DNA from: Deltaproteobacteria bacterium
Lineage (GTDB): Bacteria; Desulfobacterota; Desulfuromonadia; Geobacterales; Pseudopelobacteraceae
Direction of reading: 5' to 3'
Length of the DNA stretch: 56,856 nucleotides
NCBI GenBank assembly: GCA_021781535.1
Contig: JAJXWO010000026.1
Location: 1 to 56,856, forward strand
The notes under the pieces are model-generated. The model searched no databases. It saw nothing but the letters and a program-made list of their open reading frames with translations, and was not told where the DNA came from. This document shows, one piece after another, positions 17,774 to 26,186 of this stretch. The position numbers and the translations under genes are program-made. How positions within the stretch are numbered: the stretch's first letter is position 1; each line of letters starts with the position of its first letter.

Positions 17774-17803
17774 ATGAAAAATGAATTGACCAATGGCATC
17801 TAG
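17774..17803 (+). CDS. possible nine-codon leader peptide overlapping the MFS start
   Basis: ATG at 17774 opens a frame MKNELTNGI and stops at TAG (17801-17803). It has the better ribosome binding site, GGAG seven bases upstream. The MFS gene begins at 17793 inside this mini-frame, in another register, with no site of its own. Translation of the leader could deliver ribosomes to the transporter start. It may also be chance. Confidence 0.35.
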   Translation: MKNELTNGI

Positions 17804-18983
17804 CAAACTTCCCCGGGGCGTTATTGTGCTCGGTCTGGTGAGTCTTTTTATGGATCTTTCCTCGGAAATGATTCATGGCCTGCTGCCGGCGTTTCTGGTC
17901 ACAGTGTTAGGCGCTGGAGCACTCTCTGTTGGAGTGATTGAAGGGATCGCCGAGGCTACCGCTTCGATTACCAAGGTCTTTTCCGGTGTAATATCCGATT
18001 GGATTGGCCGCCGAAAACCTTTGGTGCTTCTGGGATACGGCCTGGCGGCACTAACCAAACCGTTGTTTCCGCTGGCTACCGGTATTGGCGAGATACTCAC
18101 GGCACGTTTTTTAGATCGCATCGGCAAAGGAATTCGTGGTGCCCCACGGGATGCCCTGATTGCCGACATAACCCCGCAGGAAATTCGTGGGGCGGCTTAC
18201 GGACTGCGTCAGTCAATGGACACAGTCGGTGCCTTTGCGGGGCCGCTGCTGGCAATAGCGATAATGTCTGCCACACACAACAACTTCCGCCTGGTGTTCT
18301 GGGTAGCGTCGGTCCCTGCATTCATATGCGTGGTGTTGATTGTCTTTGGTGTCGAAGAGCCGGAATCAAGGCGCCCTGCCATGCAGGTACGGTTTCCAGT
18401 CAATTCTGTAAACCTGCGACAGTTGTCTGCCGGATTCTGGTGGGTTGTCATGTTTGCCGCAGTTTTGACCCTTGCCCGGTTTTCAGAGGCTTTTCTGCTG
18501 CTACGAGGAGAAAATTTGGGCCTGCCCGTTACATGGGTACCGATGGTTCTAATTGTGATGAATGTTGTCTATGCGTTAAGCGCCTATCCTTTCGGAAAGC
18601 TTTCCGACAACGGCCGCCGACACAAACTGTTTGCCTGGGGTATCGTTTTTCTCATTGTTTCCGATCTGATTCTTGCAGTTGCCAGCACGGTGTGGGCGGT
18701 GTTTCTTGGCGCGGCTGTGTGGGGGCTGCATATGGGAGCGACCCAGGGGCTTTTTTCTGCCATGGTTGCCGACTCCGCCCCTGTTGACCTGCGTGGTACC
18801 GCCTTCGGCGTGTTTAACCTGGCGAGCGGAATAGCATTGCTTGCGGCCAGCGTTATCGCCGGTGGCTTATGGACTATGGAAGGCCCTGCAATGACATTTT
18901 ATGCCGGCGCGGCATTTTCATCTGCCGCTTTGGCTGTTTTGTTCATAAATATTCGCAGAAAGGGATATTTTAAGCATTTCTGA
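17793..18983 (+). CDS. MFS transporter
   Basis: 396 residues with twelve predicted membrane helices. The loop between helices 2 and 3 carries the MFS signature GVISDWIGRRKPLVLLGYG, and a second such loop appears as FGKLSDNGRRHKLFAWG in the C-terminal half. The motif LDRIGKGIRGAPRDALIAD is characteristic of a subgroup of uncharacterised MFS permeases found in many Proteobacteria. The substrate is unknown. The start at 17793 overlaps a short upstream frame and lacks a good ribosome binding site. It follows kdpE by 138 bases on the same strand but is probably a separate unit. Confidence 0.9.
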   Translation: MASSKLPRGVIVLGLVSLFMDLSSEMIHGLLPAFLVTVLGAGALSVGVIEGIAEATASITKVFSGVISDWIGRRKPLVLLGYGLAALTKPLFPLATGIGEILTARFLDRIGKGIRGAPRDALIADITPQEIRGAAYGLRQSMDTVGAFAGPLLAIAIMSATHNNFRLVFWVASVPAFICVVLIVFGVEEPESRRPAMQVRFPVNSVNLRQLSAGFWWVVMFAAVLTLARFSEAFLLLRGENLGLPVTWVPMVLIVMNVVYALSAYPFGKLSDNGRRHKLFAWGIVFLIVSDLILAVASTVWAVFLGAAVWGLHMGATQGLFSAMVADSAPVDLRGTAFGVFNLASGIALLAASVIAGGLWTMEGPAMTFYAGAAFSSAALAVLFINIRRKGYFKHF

Positions 18984-19040
18984 TTTCCGGAAGACCGACC
19001 GGGGCGCTTGATTTTTTTGATGCTGGTTGGATATGAAAAA

Positions 19041-19066
19041 GAGCGGGAGAATCAGCTCTCCCGCTC
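19041..19066 (-). terminator. intrinsic terminator of the hsp20 gene
   Basis: A ten-bp perfect stem, GAGCGGGAGA with TCTCCCGCTC (19041-19050 and 19057-19066), six-base loop. On the minus strand the stem is followed by TTTTT. It lies 30 bases after the stop at 19096. Confidence 0.88.
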
Positions 19067-19095
19067 CTCAAACCATCTTGCGGCCATTATGCCGT

Positions 19096-19659
19096 CTATT
19101 TAATGGCAATGTTATGCACTATCCGTTTGCCCTCGATTCTCGGTATTTTGATCTCAAGTACGCCATTGGTGAAGTTTGCCGTTACTTTTTCGCCCTCCAA
19201 GCCTTCCGGCAGCCGTAACGTCCTGCTGAATCTGCCATAGGAACGTTCTACCTTCAGGTAATCCTTCCGATCAATTTTATCTTCGGTTTTTTTCTCACCA
19301 GTGATCTCAAGGGTATTGTCGATCAGCTTGACCTCGATATCCTTGCGCGTAAGTCCAGGCAACTCGGCCTTAACAACAATGGCTCCCTCGTCTTCAAAGA
19401 CATCAACCGCCGGTGATATGCCTGTTGTCCCAACGTCACTCAACAAGCCGCGAAACGGCGTTGTGCCCATGCCTGTAAACGGCCGATGAATAAATTCGCT
19501 CATCATTCGTTCCATATCGTCCAAAAGAGCAGGCAATCTTGTGTTTTCAAGCCACGTGCCCCGAGTTTCGGGTAATCTTTCCGCTGTTGTTACCGGTACT
19601 TCCCTGTGTTCATCATAATTTCGAACAGACTTGAGATGTGTTGCGCCTCTCATGACCAT
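19096..19659 (-). CDS. small heat shock protein, Hsp20/alpha-crystallin family
   Basis: 187 residues. The alpha-crystallin domain runs from about 80 to 178 with SPAVDVFEDEGAIVVKAELP at its start and the conserved GVLEIKIPR near the end, plus a C-terminal I-x-I-like tail (HNIAIK). It is an ATP-independent holdase. The N-terminal arm is longer than in minimal Hsp20s. AAGGAG lies a few bases before the ATG; a second in-frame ATG two codons later is a possible alternative. It is a single-gene unit with its own promoter and terminator. Confidence 0.95.
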   Translation of the reverse strand: MVMRGATHLKSVRNYDEHREVPVTTAERLPETRGTWLENTRLPALLDDMERMMSEFIHRPFTGMGTTPFRGLLSDVGTTGISPAVDVFEDEGAIVVKAELPGLTRKDIEVKLIDNTLEITGEKKTEDKIDRKDYLKVERSYGRFSRTLRLPEGLEGEKVTANFTNGVLEIKIPRIEGKRIVHNIAIK

Positions 19660-19698
19660 TCATCTCCTTTCAGTTCTATTAAACTCCTTGTAAATATA

Positions 19699-19727
19699 AT
19701 AATACCAAAATTGATAAAGACAATCAA
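19699..19727 (-). promoter_or_regulatory. sigma-70 type promoter of hsp20
   Basis: On the minus strand TTGATT (19727-19722) and TATTAT (19704-19699) are 17 bases apart. The -35 lies in an inverted repeat TTGAT-N7-ATCAA (19711-19727), which may be an operator or chance. The -10 is 40 bases before the start codon. Confidence 0.5.
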
Positions 19728-19918
19728 TATCTATAGTAGGTTGTTATTTGAGTAGCATTGATCTTACAGTCGGACGCACAGTGCCCGCTGCGGCTGATTT
19801 CGTTGGCATAGGCCAGAAAACGGTCTGGATATTTACCGGTTTTTAACAAAAGCTTGATATTAGAGATTCTAAACGGGTAATCAGTATGATATGTTTCAAG
19901 GAGAATGCCACCGGAGAG
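19724..19918 (-). pseudogene. possible 5'-truncated gene remnant
   Basis: A 64-codon open stretch on the minus strand reads like protein (LLLKTGKYPDRFLAYANEIS, then RSGHCASDCKINATQ) but has no ATG or GTG start, and an in-frame TGA lies immediately upstream at 19919-19921. It ends inside the hsp20 promoter. The amino-acid pattern with a HCxxxC pair looks coding rather than random, so it may be the decayed 3' end of a gene. I do not recognise the family. Confidence 0.3.
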
Positions 19919-20080
19919 TCAAGGCTACAGCTTGGTCGCCTGAAAAAGTGTTTCCGCGTCGATGCTATTATTAAACGACTCTACCGGGCATAAAATATTT
20001 GTAATAAATCGCCATGTCGAGAAGAAGTTTGAACCCAGGCGTTACCAAATTCAGAATCATACCCTTGCTGAGGTAATTCA

Positions 20081-22621
20081 ATGTCAACTAAGTTAACTAT
20101 ACGAGTTGTCCGGCAATTTGCTTTGTTGTTGTGCTTTGTTTGGACATTGGCTATTGCCGGAGCATTTGTCTGGTTATACTATCTGCAAAAAAATGCAATT
20201 TTGGATATGGCCAAAGCCGAAGCCAGGATTGCCTTTCAAAAAGACGCTCTTTATCGTAAATGGGCAGCAAATCATGGTGGCGTTTACGTCCCCGTAACTT
20301 CTGAAACGCTGCCTAACCCAAATCTTTCCCGCATTCAAGAACGTGACATAATTACCCCATCAGGCAGGCACCTTACTCTTATCAACCCTGCCTATATGAC
20401 TCGCCAGGTGTTTGAACAAGCGGACAAGGAAAATAATTATATCAGAGGTCATATAACCAGCCTCAATCCTATCAGAAAAGAAAATGCTCCTGACCCGTGG
20501 GAACGGAATGCACTTAAAACCTTTGAAAACGGCGCTAAAGAGTTCAGTAGCCTGCAACTTGTTAATGGGCGGCAGTATTTACGCCTGATGCGGCCCTTCA
20601 ACGTCGAACAGCCATGCCTGAAATGTCATGCTGCACAGGGATATAAACTGGGGGATATTCGTGGCGGCATCAGCGTCTCCGTCCCCATGACCCTCTATTC
20701 CGACGTTTCGAACCGAGGCAGCATAGCCCGATCTTCTGCACTTGCAACGATTTGGTTTCTGGGGATGGGGCTGATCGCTTTCGGGTCTCGGAAATTAACA
20801 AAAAGTACCGAATTACTTTATGAAAAAAATGCCCTGCTTGAAGATGAAATAGTTGAACGGGAGATGTCGCAAAAGCAACTACAGGAACAAACCGTGTTGC
20901 TTGAGGAGGAGATTGCCGAACGGGAGATGACGCAAGAGCGGCTGCAGGAACAGGCTGTGCAGCTTGAAGAGGAGATCTCCGAACGGCAGAAGACTCAGGA
21001 ACGCCTGGATGTTAAAGCTGACATGCTTCAAGAGGAAATCAATTTTCGCATGCAGTCCGAGGAGGCGCTTCGCAAATCAGAAGCTTCTCTCCAGTTAGCT
21101 CAGAGAGCTGCAAAGATGGGCAGCTGGACATGGTATATCAAAGGCAACCAGGTTGAATGCTCAAAAGAGATGTTCCAGATCTTCGGTGTTGACCAGGCTT
21201 CCTTCTCTGGTGATATTGCTGAGGCGATCTCACGGGCACTTCATCCTGATGACCGGCACATTGCCGAACAGGCGTATTGGTCGGTTATCCGGGACGGGAA
21301 GCCGATTCCTGCGGAATTCAGAATTTTATGGCCGGATGTTACTGAACATTTCATATGGGCAGAGGCAGGTGACTCCACTCTTGATGAAGATGGAAACCTG
21401 ATTTCACTCAGTGGGTACGCCCAGGATATTACGGAGCGAAAAAAAGCTCAGGTAGAGAACCACAATCTCGAATGTCAACTCCAGCAGGCTCAAAAGATGG
21501 AGTCAATTGGCCGCTTGGCAGGCGGAGTGGCCCATGATTTTAACAACATGTTGACCGTTATAAACGGATATTCGCATTTAGGTCTTATGGAGTCGGAGCA
21601 GTCATCTCCTCTCGCTTCTTACTTTGAGCAAATTCGTAAAACCTCTGAACGATCCGCCGATCTTACCCGGCAACTGCTTGCCTTTGCCCGCAAGCAGACC
21701 ATCGCACCAAAAATACTGGAGCTAAACGAAACCGTTGCCGGAATGCTCAAGATGCTGCAACGGCTTATTGGTGAAGAAGTCAAGCTAAGTTGGCAGCCAG
21801 ATGCCAAGCTGTGGCCTGTTAAGATGGATCCATCCCAGATTGATCAATTACTGGCAAATTTGTGTGTAAACGCCCGTGATGCCATCAATACTGTCGGGAA
21901 AATCTCTATTGAGACGGGAAACAGTACCATTAATGAGAATTTCTGCAGTACTCACATTGAGGCTGTGCCCGGAGAATATGTTCGAATAACTGTGAGCGAT
22001 AACGGCCACGGCATGGACAAGGAAACCTTATCCCACATTTTTGAACCGTTTTTCACAACTAAACGTGTCGGAGAGGGAACCGGTCTTGGGCTGGCAACAA
22101 TTTATGGCATCGTTAAACAGAATAACGGGTTCATTAACGTTTACAGTGAGCCGGGATTGGGAACCACGTTCACAATTTTTATTCCTCGTTATGGGGGCAT
22201 GGCCTCGCAAGATCAAACTGAAAAAATGTCGGACGAATTGCCACAAGGTCACGAGACCATCCTGGTGGTGGAGGATGAACCAGCCATCCTGAATATGACT
22301 AAAATGATTCTTGAAAAACAGGGATACAGTGTCCTTGGCGCAGACACTCCGAAAGAGGCTATCCGTCTGGCTCGTGATTACGGTGGAGAAGTACATCTGT
22401 TATTAACTGACGTTGTCATGCCTGAAATGAGCGGACGTGATCTGGCGAACGTTCTGGTGCCACTCCACCAGGGCATGAAGCTCCTGTTTATGTCGGGATA
22501 TACCGCAGATATCATTTCCAACCACGGCGTGCTTGACGAATTGGTTAATTTCATCCAGAAGCCGTTCTCGGTACCTGATATTACGGTAAAGGTACGCGAG
22601 GTGCTGGACAGCAAACAATAA
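20081..22621 (+). CDS. hybrid histidine kinase with a heme c-binding sensor domain
   Basis: 846 residues. Membrane helix 1 (about 11-35), then a periplasmic DUF3365/Tll0287-type sensor domain with one heme motif CLKCH at 179-183, helix 2 (about 215-235), four tandem 21-residue coiled-coil repeats (about 252-335), a PAS domain with PAC (about 340-460), HisKA with His485 in AHDFNNML, HATPase_c (GTGLGLATIYGIVKQ) and a C-terminal receiver domain (LTDVVMPEMSG). The heme suggests redox or gas sensing across the membrane. The receiver at the C-terminus implies a phosphorelay or self-control. No output gene is adjacent, so the partner is unknown. Confidence 0.93.
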   Translation: MSTKLTIRVVRQFALLLCFVWTLAIAGAFVWLYYLQKNAILDMAKAEARIAFQKDALYRKWAANHGGVYVPVTSETLPNPNLSRIQERDIITPSGRHLTLINPAYMTRQVFEQADKENNYIRGHITSLNPIRKENAPDPWERNALKTFENGAKEFSSLQLVNGRQYLRLMRPFNVEQPCLKCHAAQGYKLGDIRGGISVSVPMTLYSDVSNRGSIARSSALATIWFLGMGLIAFGSRKLTKSTELLYEKNALLEDEIVEREMSQKQLQEQTVLLEEEIAEREMTQERLQEQAVQLEEEISERQKTQERLDVKADMLQEEINFRMQSEEALRKSEASLQLAQRAAKMGSWTWYIKGNQVECSKEMFQIFGVDQASFSGDIAEAISRALHPDDRHIAEQAYWSVIRDGKPIPAEFRILWPDVTEHFIWAEAGDSTLDEDGNLISLSGYAQDITERKKAQVENHNLECQLQQAQKMESIGRLAGGVAHDFNNMLTVINGYSHLGLMESEQSSPLASYFEQIRKTSERSADLTRQLLAFARKQTIAPKILELNETVAGMLKMLQRLIGEEVKLSWQPDAKLWPVKMDPSQIDQLLANLCVNARDAINTVGKISIETGNSTINENFCSTHIEAVPGEYVRITVSDNGHGMDKETLSHIFEPFFTTKRVGEGTGLGLATIYGIVKQNNGFINVYSEPGLGTTFTIFIPRYGGMASQDQTEKMSDELPQGHETILVVEDEPAILNMTKMILEKQGYSVLGADTPKEAIRLARDYGGEVHLLLTDVVMPEMSGRDLANVLVPLHQGMKLLFMSGYTADIISNHGVLDELVNFIQKPFSVPDITVKVREVLDSKQ

Positions 22622-22727
22622 ATTTATGCTCAATGCAACCTTGCTCGTGGATTAATAGAAAATTTCCGCTCGGCGAGATAGTATCTGCAAAATTGTTTGG
22701 ATTCCGATAAATGCACTTTTTTTTCGG

Positions 22728-23891
22728 TTAAACAAGTAACGTTCCCGCATCAATAATGACCCGTTCACTTCCATCCGCCATAATCGCGGTCAAAGTCGGT
22801 TGGTAAAATACGTAATCCTCATGGAAAGGGGCGCTGACCGTGCCTCCAAAACCGGAGTTGTCGCCAAGGGCGATGTGAATTGTTCCGAGGATTTTTTCCG
22901 CCTCCAGTACGTTGTCAGGGCGGCTTGCCTTGTCGTTGGTGCCAATGCCAAGTTCAGCGATGTTGCGGCAGGCAGCGTTTTCGTCAAATTTCGCTTCCAG
23001 TCTGGCGCGGTGGCTGTCATTGCCCTCAATCCGTACAACAACACCGTTTTCAATGGTCAGGTGTAACGGCTCATCAAGTTTACGGGTCGGCCCCCATTCG
23101 ATGACCATTACCCCGTAGCTTTTTCCCTCCAACGGTGCCAGATATGCCTCGCCGGCCGGCAGGTTGCCGAAACTTCCCGGCACGGTCAACAGGCCGTCGT
23201 CTCCCCCGGCATGCCGTCCCTGTTTGCATATCATCATATGTGTACCATTAGGTGTGGTGATCCGGATCCATTCTGCTTCGTTGACAGCATTCACGAGACG
23301 GGCGGTACGCGCGGCCAGGACGCTCCAATCTACGGTCATGGACGTATGGAACATATCCGGGTCGAAATGCGGCAGGCTGGCAAAGCGGCATCCGGCAGCG
23401 CATGCCAGAGCGCGATAGCGGGTGTGGCTGGTGGAGTTGTTTGCCAGGGCAATGATAATCCCGGCAACGTGCTCCCTGTGCGCGAGAACAATTTCCCTGG
23501 CGTGGGCAATCTCTTCAGGTGAGGCCTCCTTGGCAAGCAGTTTTGCCAGCAAGCCGGCAGATGTCAATGCCGCTATCGTCGTTATACCGAACGTCGCCAG
23601 CCAGAGTTCGTATGGCGGTTCTGCCCCTGAAGCCGGGGTGGCAGGAAACTCGACGAAAGTCCCGCTGCCATATTCCTTTGCGGCAAATTCAGCAGCTTCC
23701 CGTGCGGTAGCGTTCAGCCGTATCCGCCGGTCACGATCAGACACGGAAGGGGACTCATCCGGACGGATGATATCGCTGAACACCAGCACACGTTCGCTTT
23801 GTCCGTTTTGGAGCGCGCCAGCCTGATTCATTCCCATATTAATTTCAAAGAGTGAGCGGAATGCTTCTTCACTGTCATTGTGATCTGCCAT
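22728..23891 (-). CDS. M29-type aminopeptidase-like metallopeptidase
   Basis: 387 residues. The C-terminal part contains the family pattern: GNLPAGEAYLAP (metal-binding Glu), ELGIGTN (second Glu), then GTIHIALGDNSGFGG and PFHEDYVF, which provide His, Tyr and Asp/His ligands as in the two-cobalt/zinc M29 aminopeptidases (aminopeptidase T/S). The N-terminal half is less conserved. Length is close to the family norm of about 400. The ATG at 23891 has GGGAG ten bases upstream. It converges with the kinase gene and is divergent from sfrB. Cytoplasmic peptide turnover is the likely role. Confidence 0.82.
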   Translation of the reverse strand: MADHNDSEEAFRSLFEINMGMNQAGALQNGQSERVLVFSDIIRPDESPSVSDRDRRIRLNATAREAAEFAAKEYGSGTFVEFPATPASGAEPPYELWLATFGITTIAALTSAGLLAKLLAKEASPEEIAHAREIVLAHREHVAGIIIALANNSTSHTRYRALACAAGCRFASLPHFDPDMFHTSMTVDWSVLAARTARLVNAVNEAEWIRITTPNGTHMMICKQGRHAGGDDGLLTVPGSFGNLPAGEAYLAPLEGKSYGVMVIEWGPTRKLDEPLHLTIENGVVVRIEGNDSHRARLEAKFDENAACRNIAELGIGTNDKASRPDNVLEAEKILGTIHIALGDNSGFGGTVSAPFHEDYVFYQPTLTAIMADGSERVIIDAGTLLV

Positions 23892-24026
23892 TTATGTAAT
23901 TCTCCCTGAAAAAAGTATAAGAATCATTATATTCATACGCATATAGCACATCGCGCATAAAAGGTAAAACCGGTTGAGTAAGATGTTAAATATCCATCCG
24001 TTTTTTCCTTGATTTATAACGTGTTA

Positions 24027-24055
24027 TTGTGATACTGATGCATACTGTATACAAT
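24027..24055 (+). promoter_or_regulatory. candidate sigma-70 promoter of sfrBA
   Basis: TTGTGA (24027-24032) and TACAAT (24050-24055) are 17 bases apart, four and five matches to consensus. The predicted transcript starts about 65 bases before the GTG start of sfrB. Confidence 0.45.
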
Positions 24056-24127
24056 TCCCTGAAATAATTTTTTCAATAATTGCGAGTACTTAATCCTATT
24101 AATATGGGTTGGTTGGTGGAGGTTTTT

Positions 24128-26152
24128 GTGGCACAGGTCGTTTTTTCCACGTGGGGCGGAGACACAGTCGATAACAGGAATATTTCCGGGGAACCGCAGG
24201 CGGTCAGCTACCGTTTGCCGGTTGTGTTTGATAGCAAACGCCCGTTGAGAGCGTTTATGGGATGGGACGGCATCATTCTGTTTGACAAGGATGTGGATGT
24301 CCCGGCCATGACGGCGGAATACATGAAACGGGTCCAGACTCTTTTCTGCTGCGGGAAGTGTACACCGGGCAAGAAAGGCACGAAGGTGCTTATGGACCTC
24401 TTCCAGAACGTGCTTGCCGGCAAGGCAAGTGAAGCTGATCTGGATACGGTTGAAGATCTGGCGGAGCTGCTGAAAAACTGTAAATGCACTCTCTGCCAGA
24501 GTGCGACAGTACCGGTCTTTGATGCGGTAAAGAATTACCGGGAAGATTTTCTGGCGTACTTGAACCCCGTGTGCCGTCCACGAGTGACACCCGGACGCTA
24601 TATTCATAAAATCACCGCTCCTTGTATGGATAAATGCCCGGCACATATTGATATACCCAAATACGTCGAAGCAATTAAAAATTATCAGATGGACATGGCG
24701 CTGGCAACCATTCGGGAAAATATGCCGTTGCCTGCAGTCTGCGGACGTGTGTGTCCGCACCCATGCGAAACCGCATGCCGTCGTAAGAATGTTGATGATG
24801 CGATCAACATCATGGTGCTGAAACGTACCGCATCCGATTATGAACGGCTTCACAATATAGTACCTCCGCTGACTCCCAAAGCACGAAAAGAGAAGAGTGT
24901 CGGTATTGTTGGCGCCGGTCCTGCCGGCTTGGCTGCCGCTTATTATCTGGCTCTGGAAGGGTATCCCTGCACGATTTATGAGGCGTTGCCCGAAGGGTAC
25001 GGTGGCGGCATGGTTGCCGTTGGAATCCCCGCATACCGTATGCCACGCACCATTTTGCAGCGGGATATCGACATTATCCAGTCTGTCGGAGTGGAAATTG
25101 TTTATAACTGTCGGGTCGGGACGGATATCACTCTGCCTGAACTGCGGAAAAAACACGCTGCCGTTTTTATCGCTCCCGGGGCCCATACATCGAAACCGAT
25201 GGGAGTGGATGGTGAAGAGAAAGGATACAAAGGTTTCCTGACCGGCGGGATCAATTTCCTGCGTGATGCCTATCTGGGCAAGCCGACCGGCATGGGGAAA
25301 AAAGTCGTGGTCGTCGGAGGAGGAAATACCGCTATCGACTGCGTTCGAGTGGCTCTGCGCGAAGGGGCGGAAATGTCGTGCCTCGTGTACCGACGTTCAC
25401 GCAAGGAGATGCCTGCCGATGTCTGGGAGGTTGACGGTGCCGATGAAGAGGGTGTCAAGTTTGAATTCCAGGTTTTGCCGACGAAAATTATCGCTAATGA
25501 CAAGAATGAGGTTACCGGCGTCGAATGCGTACGGATGGCACTTGGTGAGCCGGATGCTTCAGGGCGCCGTCGTCCGGAGCCTATGCCGGGCAGTGAATTC
25601 GTCATCGAATGTGATACGGTTATTCCTGCAATCGGCCAGGATATGGACCTGAGCTTTATTCCCGCTGACATGGGAATTGATATCACCAAATGGAACACGG
25701 TGGTAACAAAGTATCTGCCGCTTAAAGATGCTGCAGGCAAAGACCTGAAAGACAGCATGGGCAACCCGCTTTCACGTACCTTGATGACCAACTGTGACGG
25801 CGTGTTTGCGGGAGGCGATGCCGAGATCGGGCCGTTGACGGTTGTTGCCTGCGTTGGTAATGCGCATCGGGCAGCGTCAGTCATTCAACGCTGGATCGAA
25901 GAGGGGGATGCCTATTTGAGTGAACAGGACATTTTTGATGATGTGCTGACCTATCTGGGCGTCTACGATAAAAACGAGAAGGTGTCGTGGCTTGACTCCG
26001 CCGAACGTGCTAACCAGAAAGAAGTACACGGGAGTGCCCGGGCAGCAAAAGGAAACTACCGTGAAGTAGAGCTCGGCTTCAGTGACAGCACGGCACAGGC
26101 TGAAGCAGACCGTTGTCTGCGCTGTTATAGAATGGCAATGGTCGTGGTTTAA
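24128..26152 (+). CDS. sfrB: SfrB-type NADPH-dependent oxidoreductase, FAD subunit
   Basis: 674 residues. The start is GTG at 24128 with GGTGGAGG five bases upstream; an in-frame TTG at 24080 adds residues that do not belong to the family. Order: a NuoF-like iron-sulfur end (CCGKCTPGKKG and CKCTLCQSA, about 75-145), a GltD-type double Fe4S4 domain (CMDKCPAHIDIPKYVEA and CGRVCPHPCETACRR), the FAD-binding GIVGAGPAGLAAAYYLA, the NADPH-binding VVVVGGGNTAIDCVR, and a last CLRC pair. It matches the beta subunit of the cytoplasmic SfrAB complex purified from Geobacter as an NADPH-dependent Fe(III) reductase, thought to balance NADPH in vivo. It is followed by sfrA after 34 bases. Confidence 0.88.
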   Translation: MAQVVFSTWGGDTVDNRNISGEPQAVSYRLPVVFDSKRPLRAFMGWDGIILFDKDVDVPAMTAEYMKRVQTLFCCGKCTPGKKGTKVLMDLFQNVLAGKASEADLDTVEDLAELLKNCKCTLCQSATVPVFDAVKNYREDFLAYLNPVCRPRVTPGRYIHKITAPCMDKCPAHIDIPKYVEAIKNYQMDMALATIRENMPLPAVCGRVCPHPCETACRRKNVDDAINIMVLKRTASDYERLHNIVPPLTPKARKEKSVGIVGAGPAGLAAAYYLALEGYPCTIYEALPEGYGGGMVAVGIPAYRMPRTILQRDIDIIQSVGVEIVYNCRVGTDITLPELRKKHAAVFIAPGAHTSKPMGVDGEEKGYKGFLTGGINFLRDAYLGKPTGMGKKVVVVGGGNTAIDCVRVALREGAEMSCLVYRRSRKEMPADVWEVDGADEEGVKFEFQVLPTKIIANDKNEVTGVECVRMALGEPDASGRRRPEPMPGSEFVIECDTVIPAIGQDMDLSFIPADMGIDITKWNTVVTKYLPLKDAAGKDLKDSMGNPLSRTLMTNCDGVFAGGDAEIGPLTVVACVGNAHRAASVIQRWIEEGDAYLSEQDIFDDVLTYLGVYDKNEKVSWLDSAERANQKEVHGSARAAKGNYREVELGFSDSTAQAEADRCLRCYRMAMVVV

Positions 26153-26186
26153 TTTAATCAGTTTATACGCCTGGAGAGAAATAGAT

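Larger units (their letters stand above)
19660..20080. other. intergenic region between hsp20 and the hybrid kinase gene
   Basis: This 421-base divergent region contains the hsp20 promoter (19699-19727) and the possible gene remnant (19724-19918). No promoter for the kinase was convincing. TGAGGTAAT before 20081 provides a moderate ribosome binding site for the kinase gene. No riboswitch-like or RNA gene structure was recognised. Confidence 0.5.

Noticed and set aside
24014..25186. 390-codon antisense frame over sfrB
   Set aside because: Translation lacks domain features; sfrB motifs on the plus strand are decisive.
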